A stretch of DNA of 64,000 nucleotides. It comes from Qipengyuania sp. SS22. Lineage in GTDB: Bacteria; Pseudomonadota; Alphaproteobacteria; Sphingomonadales; Sphingomonadaceae. The stretch spans positions 2,121,501-2,185,500 of the forward strand of contig NZ_CP107048.1 in NCBI RefSeq assembly GCF_025736935.1, read 5' to 3'. The notes under the pieces were generated by a model that saw only the letters and a list, made by a program, of their open reading frames with translations, searched no databases and was not told the DNA's origin. This document shows, piece by piece, positions 44,226 through 53,746 of this stretch (position 1 is its first letter; the number at the start of each line of letters is the position of its first letter). A program made the translations under genes and the position numbers.

Positions 44226-44254
44226 TTGCTGAAGAGGTGTTGCTGTATTATATA
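44226..44254 (+). promoter_or_regulatory. Candidate promoter of the second DUF2807 gene
   Basis: TTGCTG, 17 bases, TATATA; the -10 ends 34 bases before the GTG start. The two genes are therefore probably not strictly one operon. Confidence 0.5.
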
Positions 44255-44288
44255 AGCAATACGGACTGCCGCAGGAAAGGATACGACC

Positions 44289-45101
44289 GTGACAATCCAT
44301 CGAATTCTCAAGGGCTTTGCCCCGCTTGCCGCACTCGCCGGAGCAGCGCTTCTCGCGGGGTGCGACGGCATGAATATCCACGTTGGTGACAGCGAGGGTG
44401 TGCCGCTCGCCGAGCTCGACATGAGTGGCCCCGCCCCGACCGAACTGGTTCTGGCCGGCCCCGATCGTGTCATCATCAGCGAAGGCGATGAGCTCGACAT
44501 CACCGTCTCGGGCGACGACGCCGCGATTCAAGCGCTACGGTTCTCGCTCGACGACGAGGCACTCGGCATCAGCCGCGAAAACGATAGCTGGCGCGACAAT
44601 GGCATCGCCACCGTCCGCGTGACCATGCCCAGCCTTACCGCGATGGTTCTCGCCGGTTCGGGCGATATCGAGGCTGCCTCGATGAGCGACGAAGCCGATG
44701 TGACCATCGCCGGATCGGGCACCGCCAAGATTGTACGGGTGGAAGCGACCTCGCTCGACCTTACAATTGCCGGTTCGGGTGATTTCGAAGCCGCCGGTAG
44801 TGTCGGCGAGCTCGACATGACCATCGCCGGTTCGGGCCGGGCGCGCATGGCGGGCCTCCAGGTCGGCAATGCCGAGATTTCGGTCGCCGGTTCGGGCGAT
44901 GCCGAATTCTCCTCCGACGGGGCCGTCGAGGCCAATATCATGGGATCGGGCACGATCACCGTGAACGGCCGCGCCGACTGTACCGTCAGTTCGATGGGCT
45001 CGGGCAAACTCAATTGCCGCGAGGTCCGCGCTGCGGACACCGCTCCCGAGGCACCGCAGGCACCCGACGGACCCGAAGCGCCTGAAGCACCCGAGGCGTA
45101 G
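44289..45101 (+). CDS. DUF2807 exported protein 2, lipoprotein
   Basis: A 270-residue paralogue of the upstream gene with a lipoprotein signal (GAALLAGC, lipidated Cys near residue 25). The head again consists of VTIAGSGTAKIVRV, LTIAGSGDFEAAGS, MTIAGSGRARMAG and ISVAGSGDAEFSS turns, with NGRADCTVSSMGSGKLNC as the terminal Cys pair. It ends in a short Pro/Glu/Ala repeat (PEAPQAPDGPEAPEAPEA) absent from copy 1. Start is GTG with AAAGGA upstream. Function unknown; probably an envelope or surface protein. Confidence 0.84.
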   Translation: MTIHRILKGFAPLAALAGAALLAGCDGMNIHVGDSEGVPLAELDMSGPAPTELVLAGPDRVIISEGDELDITVSGDDAAIQALRFSLDDEALGISRENDSWRDNGIATVRVTMPSLTAMVLAGSGDIEAASMSDEADVTIAGSGTAKIVRVEATSLDLTIAGSGDFEAAGSVGELDMTIAGSGRARMAGLQVGNAEISVAGSGDAEFSSDGAVEANIMGSGTITVNGRADCTVSSMGSGKLNCREVRAADTAPEAPQAPDGPEAPEAPEA

Positions 45102-45154
45102 TTCATCGACGGGTTATCGATTATCGGCTAGGCGGCGCGGCGAAAGGAATTTCC

Positions 45155-45487
45155 ATGCACCGCCTAGCCCTCTCGATCCTATTGCCCGCCAGCGTGATGC
45201 TACCCGGTTGTCTCGCCAAGGCCGTGGTCGACGTCGCGACGGCGCCGGTAAAGGCGGTGAGCAAGGGCGTCGACCTTGCCACCACCAGCCAGTCCGAAGC
45301 CGACGAGAAGCGCGGTCGCGAGATCCGGCGGCGCGAACAACGCCTCGCCAAGCTCGAGCGCGACTATGAAAAGCAGCTCGACCAGTGCGAAGACGGCATT
45401 CGCCGCGCTTGCGACGAGGCGCGCGACACTTATGCCGAGATGCAGCAGATCATCCCGACGCTCCCCTACGAACCCGCAGACGATTAA
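45155..45487 (+). CDS. Small putative lipoprotein
   Basis: A 110-residue protein with a lipobox LPGC (Cys19) and a mature part that becomes a charged helix (KRGREIRRREQRLAKLERDYEKQLDQCEDG), probably a coiled coil. Two more cysteines are in the second half. I recognise no named family. AAAGGAA precedes the ATG. It is convergent with tsaC, with stops overlapping by 4 bases. Confidence 0.68.
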   Translation: MHRLALSILLPASVMLPGCLAKAVVDVATAPVKAVSKGVDLATTSQSEADEKRGREIRRREQRLAKLERDYEKQLDQCEDGIRRACDEARDTYAEMQQIIPTLPYEPADD

Positions 45488-46413
45488 TCCGGCAGCGTCG
45501 CCGCGCGGCGCAGCCGGTCGTTGATCGCGATGCCGATCCCCGTTTGCGGGACCGGGGCAATGGCGATGCGCGGCTTGTCCGAACGCGCGCCTTCGTGAAG
45601 GCAGGCGTAGAGGCGCGCTGCCGCCTGCGTAAGATCGCCGCTTTCCGACAGCGTGCAATCGCCGGCAATTGCGCCAAAACCGATCCAGAACTCGTCTGGC
45701 GCAACTTCCGATGCCATCAGGCGCACCGGCTTTCCGGGCGCGTAATGGCTGGCGAGCTGGCCGGGTGCTTCGATCGCGCCCTCGCCTTTGGTCGCTGCCT
45801 CGAGAGCGATCGGTCCCGGACGCAGAATTTCCACCGCGCCATTGCTGCGGACGGCTGCGATCGTGGACTCCAGCCCCTTCTCGCACTCTCCCCCATCGAG
45901 GACCGCATCGATCCGGCCATCGAGCGAAGCCAGCACATGCGCGGGTGAGGTAGGACTGATGAAACCGCTGCGATTTGCCGAGGGAGCCGCGAGCGGCAGA
46001 CCGACCGCATCGAGCAGCCCTCGCATGATCGGGTGCGCCGGCATCCGCAGCGCCAGCGTATCGAGACCTGCCGTCACCGCGTCGGAAAGACCGGCAGCAC
46101 GGCGGCGCGGCAGCACCAGCGTGAGCGGGCCCGGCCAATACTGCTCTGCAAGACGCTCGGCCACGGGCGAGAATTCGGCCAGGGTACGCGCTTGCGCCAG
46201 CGATGCGATATGCACGATCAACGGATTGAAGCTCGGCCGCCCCTTCGCTTCGTAAATGCGCGCGACCGCCGCGTCGCTATCGGCGCGCGCGGCGAGGCCA
46301 TAGACGGTTTCGGTCGGCACGGCGACAAGCCCGCCGTCCCGCAGGATTTCCGCGGCGCGCGCGATGCCACCTTCCTCGACGTGAAGCGTTTCCGTAGCGT
46401 ATTTGCCGCTCAT
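45484..46413 (-). CDS. tsaC: L-threonylcarbamoyladenylate synthase (Sua5/TsaC)
   Basis: Makes threonylcarbamoyl-AMP for t6A modification of tRNA A37; 309 residues. The YrdC domain occupies the first 200 residues (GLVAVPTETVYGLAARADS, YEAKGRPSFNPLIVHIAS), and a C-terminal Sua5 domain follows, so this is the longer Sua5-type enzyme. It is divergent from the acyl-CoA dehydrogenase gene and converges on a small lipoprotein gene. Confidence 0.91.
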   Translation of the reverse strand: MSGKYATETLHVEEGGIARAAEILRDGGLVAVPTETVYGLAARADSDAAVARIYEAKGRPSFNPLIVHIASLAQARTLAEFSPVAERLAEQYWPGPLTLVLPRRRAAGLSDAVTAGLDTLALRMPAHPIMRGLLDAVGLPLAAPSANRSGFISPTSPAHVLASLDGRIDAVLDGGECEKGLESTIAAVRSNGAVEILRPGPIALEAATKGEGAIEAPGQLASHYAPGKPVRLMASEVAPDEFWIGFGAIAGDCTLSESGDLTQAAARLYACLHEGARSDKPRIAIAPVPQTGIGIAINDRLRRAATLPD

Positions 46414-46460
46414 GCCCGCGCGCTATATCTGCGTGCGCACAAAGCCAAGAGGATACCACC

Positions 46461-48200
46461 GTGACCTATACCCCCGCCACGCAGGACCAGCTGCTTGCCA
46501 TCCGCGTCAACGCCGGCATCGAAGAGCTCGCGCAGTCCGAAAAGTTCGCCGCCGCCGAACCCGATATGGTTGAAGCCATCGTTGGCGGGATCGGCGAATT
46601 CGCGGCGGGCGAATGGGCGCCGCTCAACCGCGCAGGTGACCTCGAAGGCGCCAAGCTCGAGAATGGCGTAGTGCGCCTGCCCTCAGGCTTTGCTGAAGCC
46701 TATGAGCATTATGTCGAACAGGGCTGGAATGCGATCTCGGGACCGGTGGAATTCGGCGGTCAGGGTCTGCCCTTCACGCTCTCGTGCAATGTGCTCGAAA
46801 ACCTCGGTACCGCGAATATGGCCTTCAATCTCCTGCCGATGCTGAGCGTCGGGTCGATCGAGTCACTCGAACATCATGGCTCGAAAGATCTACAGGAGAA
46901 GTACCTGCCCAAGCTGGTGAGCGGCGAATGGTCGGGCACGATGAATCTGACCGAACCGCAGGCCGGCTCCGATGTCGGCGCGCTGCGGACGACGGCCCAG
47001 CCGATTACCGAGGGTGAGCACGCGGGCAAATACCGCATCAAGGGTCAGAAGATCTACATCACCTGGGGCGAGCACGAACTGGCCAAGAACATCATCCACC
47101 TCGTCTTGGCGCGGCTGCCCGATGCACCCGAGGGGACACGCGGCATCTCGCTGTTCATCGTCCCCAAATATCATGTGAAGGACGATGGCACCCCCGGAGA
47201 GCGCAACGATCTGCGGTGCGTCAGCATCGAACACAAACTGGGCATCAATGCCTCGCCCACCTGCGTGATGAGTTATGGCGACAATGGCGAGTGCATCGGC
47301 GAACTGGTCGGCGCGGAGAACCGCGGGTTGATGGCGATGTTCACGATGATGAACAATGCCCGCATCAACGTTGGCAACCAGGGTGTCCAGATCGGCGAGA
47401 GAGCGACCCAGCAGGCGCTCGACTTTGCCAGGGAGCGCATCCAGTCGGCGCGCGCCGGCTCACCGGACAAGGCGTCCGTATCGATCATCGAGCACCCCGA
47501 TGTGCGGCGTATGTTGCTACGGATGAAGGCGCTGACTGAAGGCGCGCGGGCGCTGCTTTATTATACTGCGGGCCAGGTCGACCGGGGCACGCTGGGCGAC
47601 GCGACTGCGGGGGCGCGCGGCGAAGTGCTGACTCCGCTGATCAAGGCATGGGGGACCGATATCGGCATCGAAGTCGCCAGCCTCGGCGTGCAGGTCCATG
47701 GCGGCATGGGCTTCGTCGAGGAAACCGGTGCGGCGCAGCATTGGCGGGATTCGCGCATCGCGCCGATCTACGAAGGCACCAACGGCATCCAGGCCGCCGA
47801 TCTCGTCACCCGCAAACTCGGGCTCGAAGGAGGCGAAGCGCTCACCGGGGTAATCGCCGATGTGGCGCGCGAAGCCGCAGACGAACCCGCGCTTGCCGCG
47901 CTCGCGGCCGATTGCGCTGGAGTGGCGCGATGGATGCGCGAGGATGCCAGCCTCGATGATCGTTTGGCGGGCTCGGTGCCGTTCTGCACCATGTTCGCCG
48001 TGGCAGTGGCCGGGGCGCAGCTGGTGCGACAGTTGCGCGCGGTCGAAGACGGCGCTGCCCCCGGACTTGCTGCCAAGAAGGCGGCCAGCGTGCGCTTTTT
48101 CCTCGACCGCATCGTCCCCGAGGCCGCGGGCCTCAAAAGTGCCGCTGTGGCCGGCGGAGAGGCGCTCTACGCGCTCTCGGCCGACCAGCTCGTGGGGTGA
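46461..48200 (+). CDS. Acyl-CoA dehydrogenase (large, DmdC/FadE-like)
   Basis: A 579-residue FAD acyl-CoA dehydrogenase with an added C-terminal domain, longer than the usual 380. The FAD region is MNLTEPQAGSDVGALRTTA and KIYITWGEHELAKNI; the catalytic Glu sits in IYEGTNGIQAADLVTRKL. Proteins of this size include the 3-methylmercaptopropionyl-CoA dehydrogenase DmdC and related fatty acyl-CoA enzymes; I cannot separate them. Start is GTG with AGAGGA upstream. The stop is two bases from the convergent PQQ-type gene. Confidence 0.88.
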   Translation: MTYTPATQDQLLAIRVNAGIEELAQSEKFAAAEPDMVEAIVGGIGEFAAGEWAPLNRAGDLEGAKLENGVVRLPSGFAEAYEHYVEQGWNAISGPVEFGGQGLPFTLSCNVLENLGTANMAFNLLPMLSVGSIESLEHHGSKDLQEKYLPKLVSGEWSGTMNLTEPQAGSDVGALRTTAQPITEGEHAGKYRIKGQKIYITWGEHELAKNIIHLVLARLPDAPEGTRGISLFIVPKYHVKDDGTPGERNDLRCVSIEHKLGINASPTCVMSYGDNGECIGELVGAENRGLMAMFTMMNNARINVGNQGVQIGERATQQALDFARERIQSARAGSPDKASVSIIEHPDVRRMLLRMKALTEGARALLYYTAGQVDRGTLGDATAGARGEVLTPLIKAWGTDIGIEVASLGVQVHGGMGFVEETGAAQHWRDSRIAPIYEGTNGIQAADLVTRKLGLEGGEALTGVIADVAREAADEPALAALAADCAGVARWMREDASLDDRLAGSVPFCTMFAVAVAGAQLVRQLRAVEDGAAPGLAAKKAASVRFFLDRIVPEAAGLKSAAVAGGEALYALSADQLVG

Positions 48201-48201
48201 C

Positions 48202-49662
48202 CTATTCCGCGGTTACCCGCCGCGCATAATCATCCTCGCCGAAGGTCGCCTGCTGCCCGCGCAATTCGCGCTGCGGGGGCAGGCGATCGCCGGTCACCCG
48301 TTCGATGCCCTGCTGCGCATTGGCACCGAGAGCGAAGACGCGCCAGATAATCCCGGCGGTGTCGTCCGATACGAGCAGCGATCCGTCGCCCGCCCATTCG
48401 ACCCAGGTCGGGCGTCCGCGCGTCGTGCCGTCATCCTGCAGGAAGCCCGTGAGCACGGGTACCGGCTTACCAACCGGATTGCCGCGCTCGTCAAAGGCGA
48501 CATAGACCACGTCGTAGCCCGAGGGCGGCTTGCGGTTCCACGAGCCATGACGGGCGATCAATGCGCCACTGGCGAAGTTCTCACCCAGTTTGGCGCCTTC
48601 GCGGCTGAAAACGAAACCCAGCGCGGCGACATGCGGTCCAAGCGCATATTCGGGCGTGCGGACATAGCTGATGGCCTGCGGGATCGGGTATTTGACCCGT
48701 CGATCGAAATTGTCGCCGTAATAGACCCAGGGCCAGCCATAATGCGCGCCCACGGGTACATTGGTCAGGTAATCGGGCACCAGATCCGAACCGAGCATGT
48801 CGCGCTCGTTGACCGTGGTCCACAGTTCCCCCGACCAGGGACTGAAATCGAGGCCATTGGCGTTGCGCAGGCCCGCGGCGAAGACACGCTGGCGGCCGGT
48901 TTCGAGATTGATTTCCCAGATCAGCGCGCGGCCTTCTTCGATCTCGAGCCCGTCCTCGCCGATATTCGATTTGGAGCCGACTGCCGCATAGAGGCGGTTG
49001 CCATCGGGATGGAGCGCGAGGTTGCGCATCCAGTGGCCGGTACCCTCGGCGAGATCGGCGATCTTGCGGCCTTCGCCGGTCACCTGGGTCGCGCCGAGTT
49101 CGTAATCGAATGCCAGCACTTCATCGTGATTGGCGACATAGAGCGTGTCGTCGCCCCAGGCGAGGCCCGAGGGCGAATCGAGATCGTCGCGCAGGACGAA
49201 CCGGCCTTCGGCCACCCCGTCGCCATCGCCATCGCGCAGCAGGACCAGTTGGTTGGCGCTGTCGCCGCCCGCGCCCGCCTTGCGGAACAGGAAACCGGCG
49301 ATGAGGTCGCGCAGCCAATTGCTCTCGCCGCCGCCGAGTTTGGGCGATTGGGTCAGCGAGACCAAGATATCGCCATTGGGCAGCGCCTGCAGCGTGCGCG
49401 GATGGTCGAGACCATCGGCGAACCGCGTGACCGCAAGGCCTTCGGCAGCGGTGGGAACTTCATCCTCGGCCCAGCCCACCGGTTCGGCGATGGCCACGGT
49501 CGGGAAGCTTTCGGCTTCGGGCTCGTCGAGCGTGGGATCGGTACCCACGGTCTCCTCGAAGGCGACATCGGCGGTATCGCCCCGGGTGAAGAAATAGCCG
49601 GCGACCAAAACCACCAGCAGGATGACGAGGAGCGCGAGGCCCAGCTTCTTGAGGATTCCCAT
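48202..49662 (-). CDS. PQQ-type soluble aldose/sorbosone dehydrogenase family protein
   Basis: A 486-residue six-bladed beta-propeller of the glucose/sorbosone dehydrogenase (GSDH) family. It is membrane anchored by one N-terminal helix (about residues 7-25) after the start MGILKKLG. Blade motifs include VTRFADGLDHPRTLQALPNGDILVSLT, LALHPDGNRLYAAVGSKSNIGEDG and GLRNANGLDFSPWSGELWTTVNERDMLG. PQQ dependence is inferred from the family; no PQQ synthesis gene is in the window, so cofactor supply is unknown. Divergent from the fRMsr gene. Confidence 0.85.
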   Translation of the reverse strand: MGILKKLGLALLVILLVVLVAGYFFTRGDTADVAFEETVGTDPTLDEPEAESFPTVAIAEPVGWAEDEVPTAAEGLAVTRFADGLDHPRTLQALPNGDILVSLTQSPKLGGGESNWLRDLIAGFLFRKAGAGGDSANQLVLLRDGDGDGVAEGRFVLRDDLDSPSGLAWGDDTLYVANHDEVLAFDYELGATQVTGEGRKIADLAEGTGHWMRNLALHPDGNRLYAAVGSKSNIGEDGLEIEEGRALIWEINLETGRQRVFAAGLRNANGLDFSPWSGELWTTVNERDMLGSDLVPDYLTNVPVGAHYGWPWVYYGDNFDRRVKYPIPQAISYVRTPEYALGPHVAALGFVFSREGAKLGENFASGALIARHGSWNRKPPSGYDVVYVAFDERGNPVGKPVPVLTGFLQDDGTTRGRPTWVEWAGDGSLLVSDDTAGIIWRVFALGANAQQGIERVTGDRLPPQRELRGQQATFGEDDYARRVTAE

Positions 49663-49738
49663 GGCGCGGAGATAAGCGAGCCTTGCGGCGGGAGCAATGG
49701 CTCTTGCAGCGCGTCGCGCGCACGCTACATCGCGTGAC

Positions 49739-50221
49739 ATGTTCGATTTTCGCCCCGACCCCGCCACGCCCAAGCCCGAAGCCTATCGCCAATTGCTCGA
49801 TGCCGCCGAGGCACTGACTGCGGGCGAGCCCGATACGGTCGCCAATATGGCCAATGTGGCCGCGCTGCTGTGGGATTTCGTGCCCGATCTCAACTGGTCG
49901 GGCTTCTACCGCGTGATCGATGGCGAGCTGGTGCTTGGCCCCTTCATGGGGCGTCCCGCGTGCATCCGGATTCCGATGGGTCAGGGCGTCTGCGGCGCTG
50001 CGGCCCGCGACGGCGCCACCCAGCTGGTCGAAGACGTGCAGGCATTCCCCGGCCATATCGCCTGCGATTCGGTGACCAACTCCGAACTGGTAGTCCCAGT
50101 GCTGCGCGATGGGGATGCCATCGCAGTGATCGATCTCGACAGCCCCGTGAAGGCCCGGTTCGACCGCGACGATGCCGATGGTGTCGAGGCGCTGGCAGCC
50201 ATGCTCGCAGACCGTATCTGA
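49739..50221 (+). CDS. msrC: Free methionine-(R)-sulfoxide reductase (GAF domain)
   Basis: A 160-residue single GAF-domain enzyme that reduces free Met-R-SO. The three cysteines Cys75 (GRPACIRIP), Cys85 (GQGVCGAA) and Cys109 (HIACDS) have the same 10- and 24-residue spacing as the catalytic trio of E. coli fRMsr (84, 94, 118). LNWSGFYRVIDGELVLGPFMG is also characteristic. The ATG at 49739 is chosen; an ATG 14 codons upstream is in frame but lies within the divergent promoter region. Confidence 0.9.
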   Translation: MFDFRPDPATPKPEAYRQLLDAAEALTAGEPDTVANMANVAALLWDFVPDLNWSGFYRVIDGELVLGPFMGRPACIRIPMGQGVCGAAARDGATQLVEDVQAFPGHIACDSVTNSELVVPVLRDGDAIAVIDLDSPVKARFDRDDADGVEALAAMLADRI

Positions 50222-50345
50222 ACCGCACCGCCCCATTGCGGCACAAGCACAGGTGCATCTTTTGCGCTCCGCAGGTGTGATGCTAAACAAGCCCTTAACG
50301 AAAGCGACGCGGCGTGATCCCGAGTCGCCTGAAGGAGCCTCTGCC

Positions 50346-51296
50346 ATGATCGCCCGCACCGCCCTTGCCCTGGCCGCTTCCAGCTTGGCGTTCCCCACTG
50401 GAGCAGCCCTGGCGCAGGAAACCATGTCCTATGAGACCGGTCAGTACGAATATGCGCAGGCGCTGCCCGAGCTCGACGACGATGTGGTGACCGAGACCGT
50501 CACGACCGGGCCTACCGGCGCGGCGCGCGTCATTCCTGCGCGTCAGGAGCCTCCGGTATTCGTCAGCAAGCCGACGATCCAGTCGATCGATCCGTCGGCG
50601 CCGGCCTATTACACCTATGAAGCGCCAACCGCCGACGCGGTGCCCGCGGCGCGGACGATCGCGGCACGTGGTACGGCCGCTACCGTGGTGCCGGTCCAGC
50701 CGACCTATATCTACGTCCAGCAAATGCCGCAGGTGGTCTACACCTACCCGGCGCCGGTCAGCTACGCCCGGCCGACCACAGGCGGCGCATCGCGGGTGAT
50801 TTACCCCGCTGGCGCTCCGGCGCAGGCCGTACCCGCCGAATATGGCTACGGCGCTACCCCCGCGCAGCTTCCCCCCGGGTCACAGGTCGTGGCCTTCGAC
50901 CGCAATGCATGGCTAGAGGAATGCCGCGCGCGGCTCGACACCTATGAAACCGACAGCGACCGCGGTGAGATCATCGGGGCGCTGGTTGGCGGTGCGGCAG
51001 GCGGCTTGCTCGGCAGCCGGATCGCCGGGCGCGGGAATCGCATGGCGGGTACCCTGATCGGCGCCGGTGCGGGCGCGTTGGCCGGAATGGCCGCGGGTGA
51101 CGCGATCGAGGACGGCAGTCGCCGCCGGACCAACAGCCAGGGCCAGTGCCAGGCCTATCTCGACGATTACATGCAGCAGGCGACCGCCAGCGCGGGAACC
51201 GTCCAATACAGCCAGGCGGGGCAATATATGCTGATGCCGGTGACGGTCACCGTGCCGCAGCGCGCGGTCTATCCCGACGGTACACCCGCCAACTAG
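50346..51296 (+). CDS. Exported glycine-zipper (Rick_17kDa-type) protein
   Basis: A 316-residue secreted protein. Signal peptide MIARTALALAASSLAFPTGAALAQ, then a long Pro/Ala/Tyr/Val-rich low-complexity stretch (about 30-190), then the glycine-zipper block IIGALVGGAAGGLLGSRIAG...LIGAGAGALAGMAAGDAIED (about 215-265) and a Cys-containing tail. Glycine-zipper domains insert in or lie on membranes; function unknown. Monocistronic, with a weak 66-base spacer to parB downstream. Confidence 0.8.
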   Translation: MIARTALALAASSLAFPTGAALAQETMSYETGQYEYAQALPELDDDVVTETVTTGPTGAARVIPARQEPPVFVSKPTIQSIDPSAPAYYTYEAPTADAVPAARTIAARGTAATVVPVQPTYIYVQQMPQVVYTYPAPVSYARPTTGGASRVIYPAGAPAQAVPAEYGYGATPAQLPPGSQVVAFDRNAWLEECRARLDTYETDSDRGEIIGALVGGAAGGLLGSRIAGRGNRMAGTLIGAGAGALAGMAAGDAIEDGSRRRTNSQGQCQAYLDDYMQQATASAGTVQYSQAGQYMLMPVTVTVPQRAVYPDGTPAN

Positions 51297-51351
51297 GCTG
51301 CCAGAAGCTGGAACCAGTCAGGCATGTCCGGCATCCCGCCGGTAAGGCCTC

Positions 51352-52326
51352 CTAGATATCGCCGCCTGTAAGCCTCTGACAAATAAGGTCTAGCTGGTCG
51401 AGCGTGCGAAACCGAATCGTCACGCTCCCTGTATTGGGCGTGGCATCGGTGGCGATCTTTACCGGCATGCCGAGGAATTCCTCAAGATGGCTCTGGACCG
51501 CCGCGATATCGGCATTGTCGCCTGGCTCGGGCCCGTCTCCTGATACGCTCTCGGCGGTCTGCCGGCTGCGGGGCTTGCGGGTGAGCGCTTCCATCTCGCG
51601 GACAGAAAGACCTTCGGAAACCGCCTTCTTGGCAAGTTCGGTCGCCTCTTCGCGCCCGATCAATGCGCGGGCATGGCCCATCGACAGCGAACCCTCCGCC
51701 AGAAATGCCAGGATCGTGTCGGGTAGAGCGAGCAGGCGCTGGAAGTTGGCGACGTGGCTGCGTGATTTGTCGACCAGCTTGGCGATTTCGGCCTGCGTCA
51801 TTCCCTCGTCGTCGGAGAGCTTCTGGTAAGCGCGCGCTTCTTCGACCGGGTTGAGGTCCTCACGCTGGAGGTTCTCGATAAGCGCAAGCGCCATCACCTC
51901 GCGCTGGTCGAGTTCGCGCACCAGCGCCGGGATTTCGTGCAGTCGGGCCTTTTGCGCGGCCCGCCAGCGCCGCTCACCCGCCACGAGGCGATACCGTCCC
52001 TCGCCCAGCGGCGAAACGATGATGGGCTGGATCACACCGCGCGTAGCGATCGACGATGCCAGCGATTCGAGCGCGTCCTCGTCGAAGCGGCTACGCGGCT
52101 GACCGGGCAGCGGCTCGATATCGGCCACGGGGATCGAGGCGAGGCCCTCGGTCGGAGCGGTGTGGGGCTCGGAATTGTCCGCAGGCGAACGGTCGCTGAT
52201 GCCGCGATCCTGCCGCACAAGCGGTTCTTCACGGCGGGTCTCTCCGAGCAGGGCGCCAAGTCCCTTGCCGAGCTTCTTCTTCCGGTCGATCGGTTTTGCT
52301 CCGGTATTCGATGCGGTTTCGCTCAT
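51352..52326 (-). CDS. parB: Chromosome-partitioning protein ParB
   Basis: A 324-residue ParB/Spo0J: a basic N-terminal KKKLGKGLGALLGE (ParA-interacting type), the ParB/Srx nuclease-like domain with GERRWRAAQKARLHEIPALVREL (CTP-binding), the helix-turn-helix MTQAEIAKLVDKSRSHVANFQRLLALP, and a C-terminal dimerisation domain with VTIRFRTLDQLDLICQRL. It binds parS and spreads; three candidate sites lie 1-3.5 kb away. Its ATG overlaps the parA stop (ATGA). Confidence 0.95.
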   Translation of the reverse strand: MSETASNTGAKPIDRKKKLGKGLGALLGETRREEPLVRQDRGISDRSPADNSEPHTAPTEGLASIPVADIEPLPGQPRSRFDEDALESLASSIATRGVIQPIIVSPLGEGRYRLVAGERRWRAAQKARLHEIPALVRELDQREVMALALIENLQREDLNPVEEARAYQKLSDDEGMTQAEIAKLVDKSRSHVANFQRLLALPDTILAFLAEGSLSMGHARALIGREEATELAKKAVSEGLSVREMEALTRKPRSRQTAESVSGDGPEPGDNADIAAVQSHLEEFLGMPVKIATDATPNTGSVTIRFRTLDQLDLICQRLTGGDI

Positions 52327-53114
52327 GCCGCCTTCCTCTTTTCGGGTAGTCGTCCGATCAACTCGCGCGCGAGGCCGATATAGGCGCGGCTGCCCGAGCA
52401 ATTATGGTCATAGACCAGCGCAGGCATGCCGTGACTGGGTGCTTCGGAAAGCCGCACATTGCGCGGAATGACGCTGTCAAAGACGAGCTTGCCCAGGCAA
52501 TCGCGCACATCGTCAGCGACCTGGTCAGTAAGTCGGTTGCGGCGGTCGAACATGGTCAGAACGACACCAACGATACCCAGATCGGTGTTGAAACCCCGCT
52601 GGACGCGCTCGACCGTCTGCAGCAATTGGCTGAGTCCCTCCAATGCAAAGAACTCGCATTGGAGCGGTACCAGCAGTGTATCGGCCGCACAAAGCGCGTT
52701 GAGCGTCAGCAGTCCGAGCGACGGCGGACAGTCGATGAAGCAGATTTCGTATCCGGCGAAACTACCGCGTTCCTGCGCCGACAGCGCATTTCGCAGACGC
52801 GCCGTGCGATCTACCACCGAGACGAGCTCCACCTCGGCGCCCGACAGATCCTGCGTTGCGGGCACGATATCGAGACCCGGAATATCGGTCGGCTGCGCGC
52901 ATTCAGCCAAAGTGGCTTGGTCGAGCAGCAAATCGTAGCTGGTGTTTTCGCGGTCGGCAGCCGCGATACCCAAACCGGTGGATGCGTTTCCCTGCGGATC
53001 GAGATCGATCAGAAGCGTCTTCCAGCCAGTGGCAGCCATCGCCGTGGCAATGTTGATCGCGGTAGTGGTCTTGCCGACCCCGCCCTTCTGGTTGGCAATT
53101 GCGATCGTGATCAT
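52323..53114 (-). CDS. parA: Chromosome-partitioning ATPase ParA
   Basis: A 263-residue Walker-type ATPase with deviant Walker A NQKGGVGKTTTAIN and Walker B FIDCPPSLGLLTLNAL. It segregates ParB-bound origin regions. The ATG at 53114 overlaps the rsmG stop as ATGA, giving a chain mnmG-rsmG-parA-parB linked by overlaps. The upstream in-frame extension is not conserved. Confidence 0.95.
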   Translation of the reverse strand: MITIAIANQKGGVGKTTTAINIATAMAATGWKTLLIDLDPQGNASTGLGIAAADRENTSYDLLLDQATLAECAQPTDIPGLDIVPATQDLSGAEVELVSVVDRTARLRNALSAQERGSFAGYEICFIDCPPSLGLLTLNALCAADTLLVPLQCEFFALEGLSQLLQTVERVQRGFNTDLGIVGVVLTMFDRRNRLTDQVADDVRDCLGKLVFDSVIPRNVRLSEAPSHGMPALVYDHNCSGSRAYIGLARELIGRLPEKRKAA

Positions 53115-53746
53115 GCTTTTGCGCTCCACTTGCCGCGTCCAACGATAATTCCCGCTTCGGAATCGGTGTGGGATTGTTCCACGTGAAACATCCCACGGCG
53201 ATTCTTGGGCAGGTCTTTAACTTCTTGCGCTGCCGAACGCCCTTTGGGCAACACCCAGCAGGTGCTCCTTGTGGAGAAGCGAGCCGATAGAGCGAGCAGA
53301 CGGTCCAGCGGCGCGAAGGCGCGCGCGGATATTACCCCAGCATCGAATGCCTCGACATTTTCCAGCCTCTGCCCCTCTACGCGGCAGTTTTCGAGGCCCA
53401 TCAGGCTCGCCGCCCACGATAGCCATTCGACACGCCGTTTGCGCGATTCGACCAGGACAACCGGCATTTCAGGACGCATCGCAGCGATAACGAGTCCGGG
53501 AAAACCCGCCCCGCTCCCGAGATCCAACCAGGGCTGCGCGGCGGAAGGCATCTCGCAGAATTCGAGCAATTGCGCCGAATCGGCGATGTGCCGCTGCCAG
53601 ATCATCGAAAGCGTGGGCTTCGCGACCAGGTTCTGCTGCTGGTTCTCTTCGGGAAGCGCCTGCGCAAGCCGATCGAGGCGATCCATCGCCTCCTCGTCGC
53701 ACAGACCGGCGACATAGGCACGCGCGTCGCTTTCGGTCGAAATCAT
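53111..53746 (-). CDS. rsmG: 16S rRNA (guanine-527-N7)-methyltransferase RsmG
   Basis: A 211-residue GidB-family SAM methyltransferase. [26 protein letters not shown], the SAM motif [37 protein letters not shown] and [13 protein letters not shown] are conserved. Its last 25 codons are unusual because they contain a parS-type site (GMFHVEQ). The ATG overlaps the mnmG stop (ATGA). Confidence 0.94.
   Translation of the reverse strand: MISTESDARAYVAGLCDEEAMDRLDRLAQALPEENQQQNLVAKPTLSMIWQRHIADSAQLLEFCEMPSAAQPWLDLGSGAGFPGLVIAAMRPEMPVVLVESRKRRVEWLSWAASLMGLENCRVEGQRLENVEAFDAGVISARAFAPLDRLLALSARFSTRSTCWVLPKGRSAAQEVKDLPKNRRGMFHVEQSHTDSEAGIIVGRGKWSAKA
53175..53190. other. parS-type ParB site 1
   Basis: TGTTCCACGTGAAACA: one mismatch to the consensus TGTTTCACGTGAAACA. 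It lies inside the 3' end of rsmG. Confidence 0.85.

Noticed and set aside
43346..44503. A 385-codon minus-strand Ser/Ala/Pro-rich frame
   Set aside because: Antisense to the repeated GSG coding of the DUF2807 genes, which makes an artificial Ser/Pro-rich shadow.
47860..49737. A 625-codon plus-strand open frame
   Set aside because: Its first part is out of frame within the acyl-CoA dehydrogenase gene and the rest is antisense to the PQQ-type gene.
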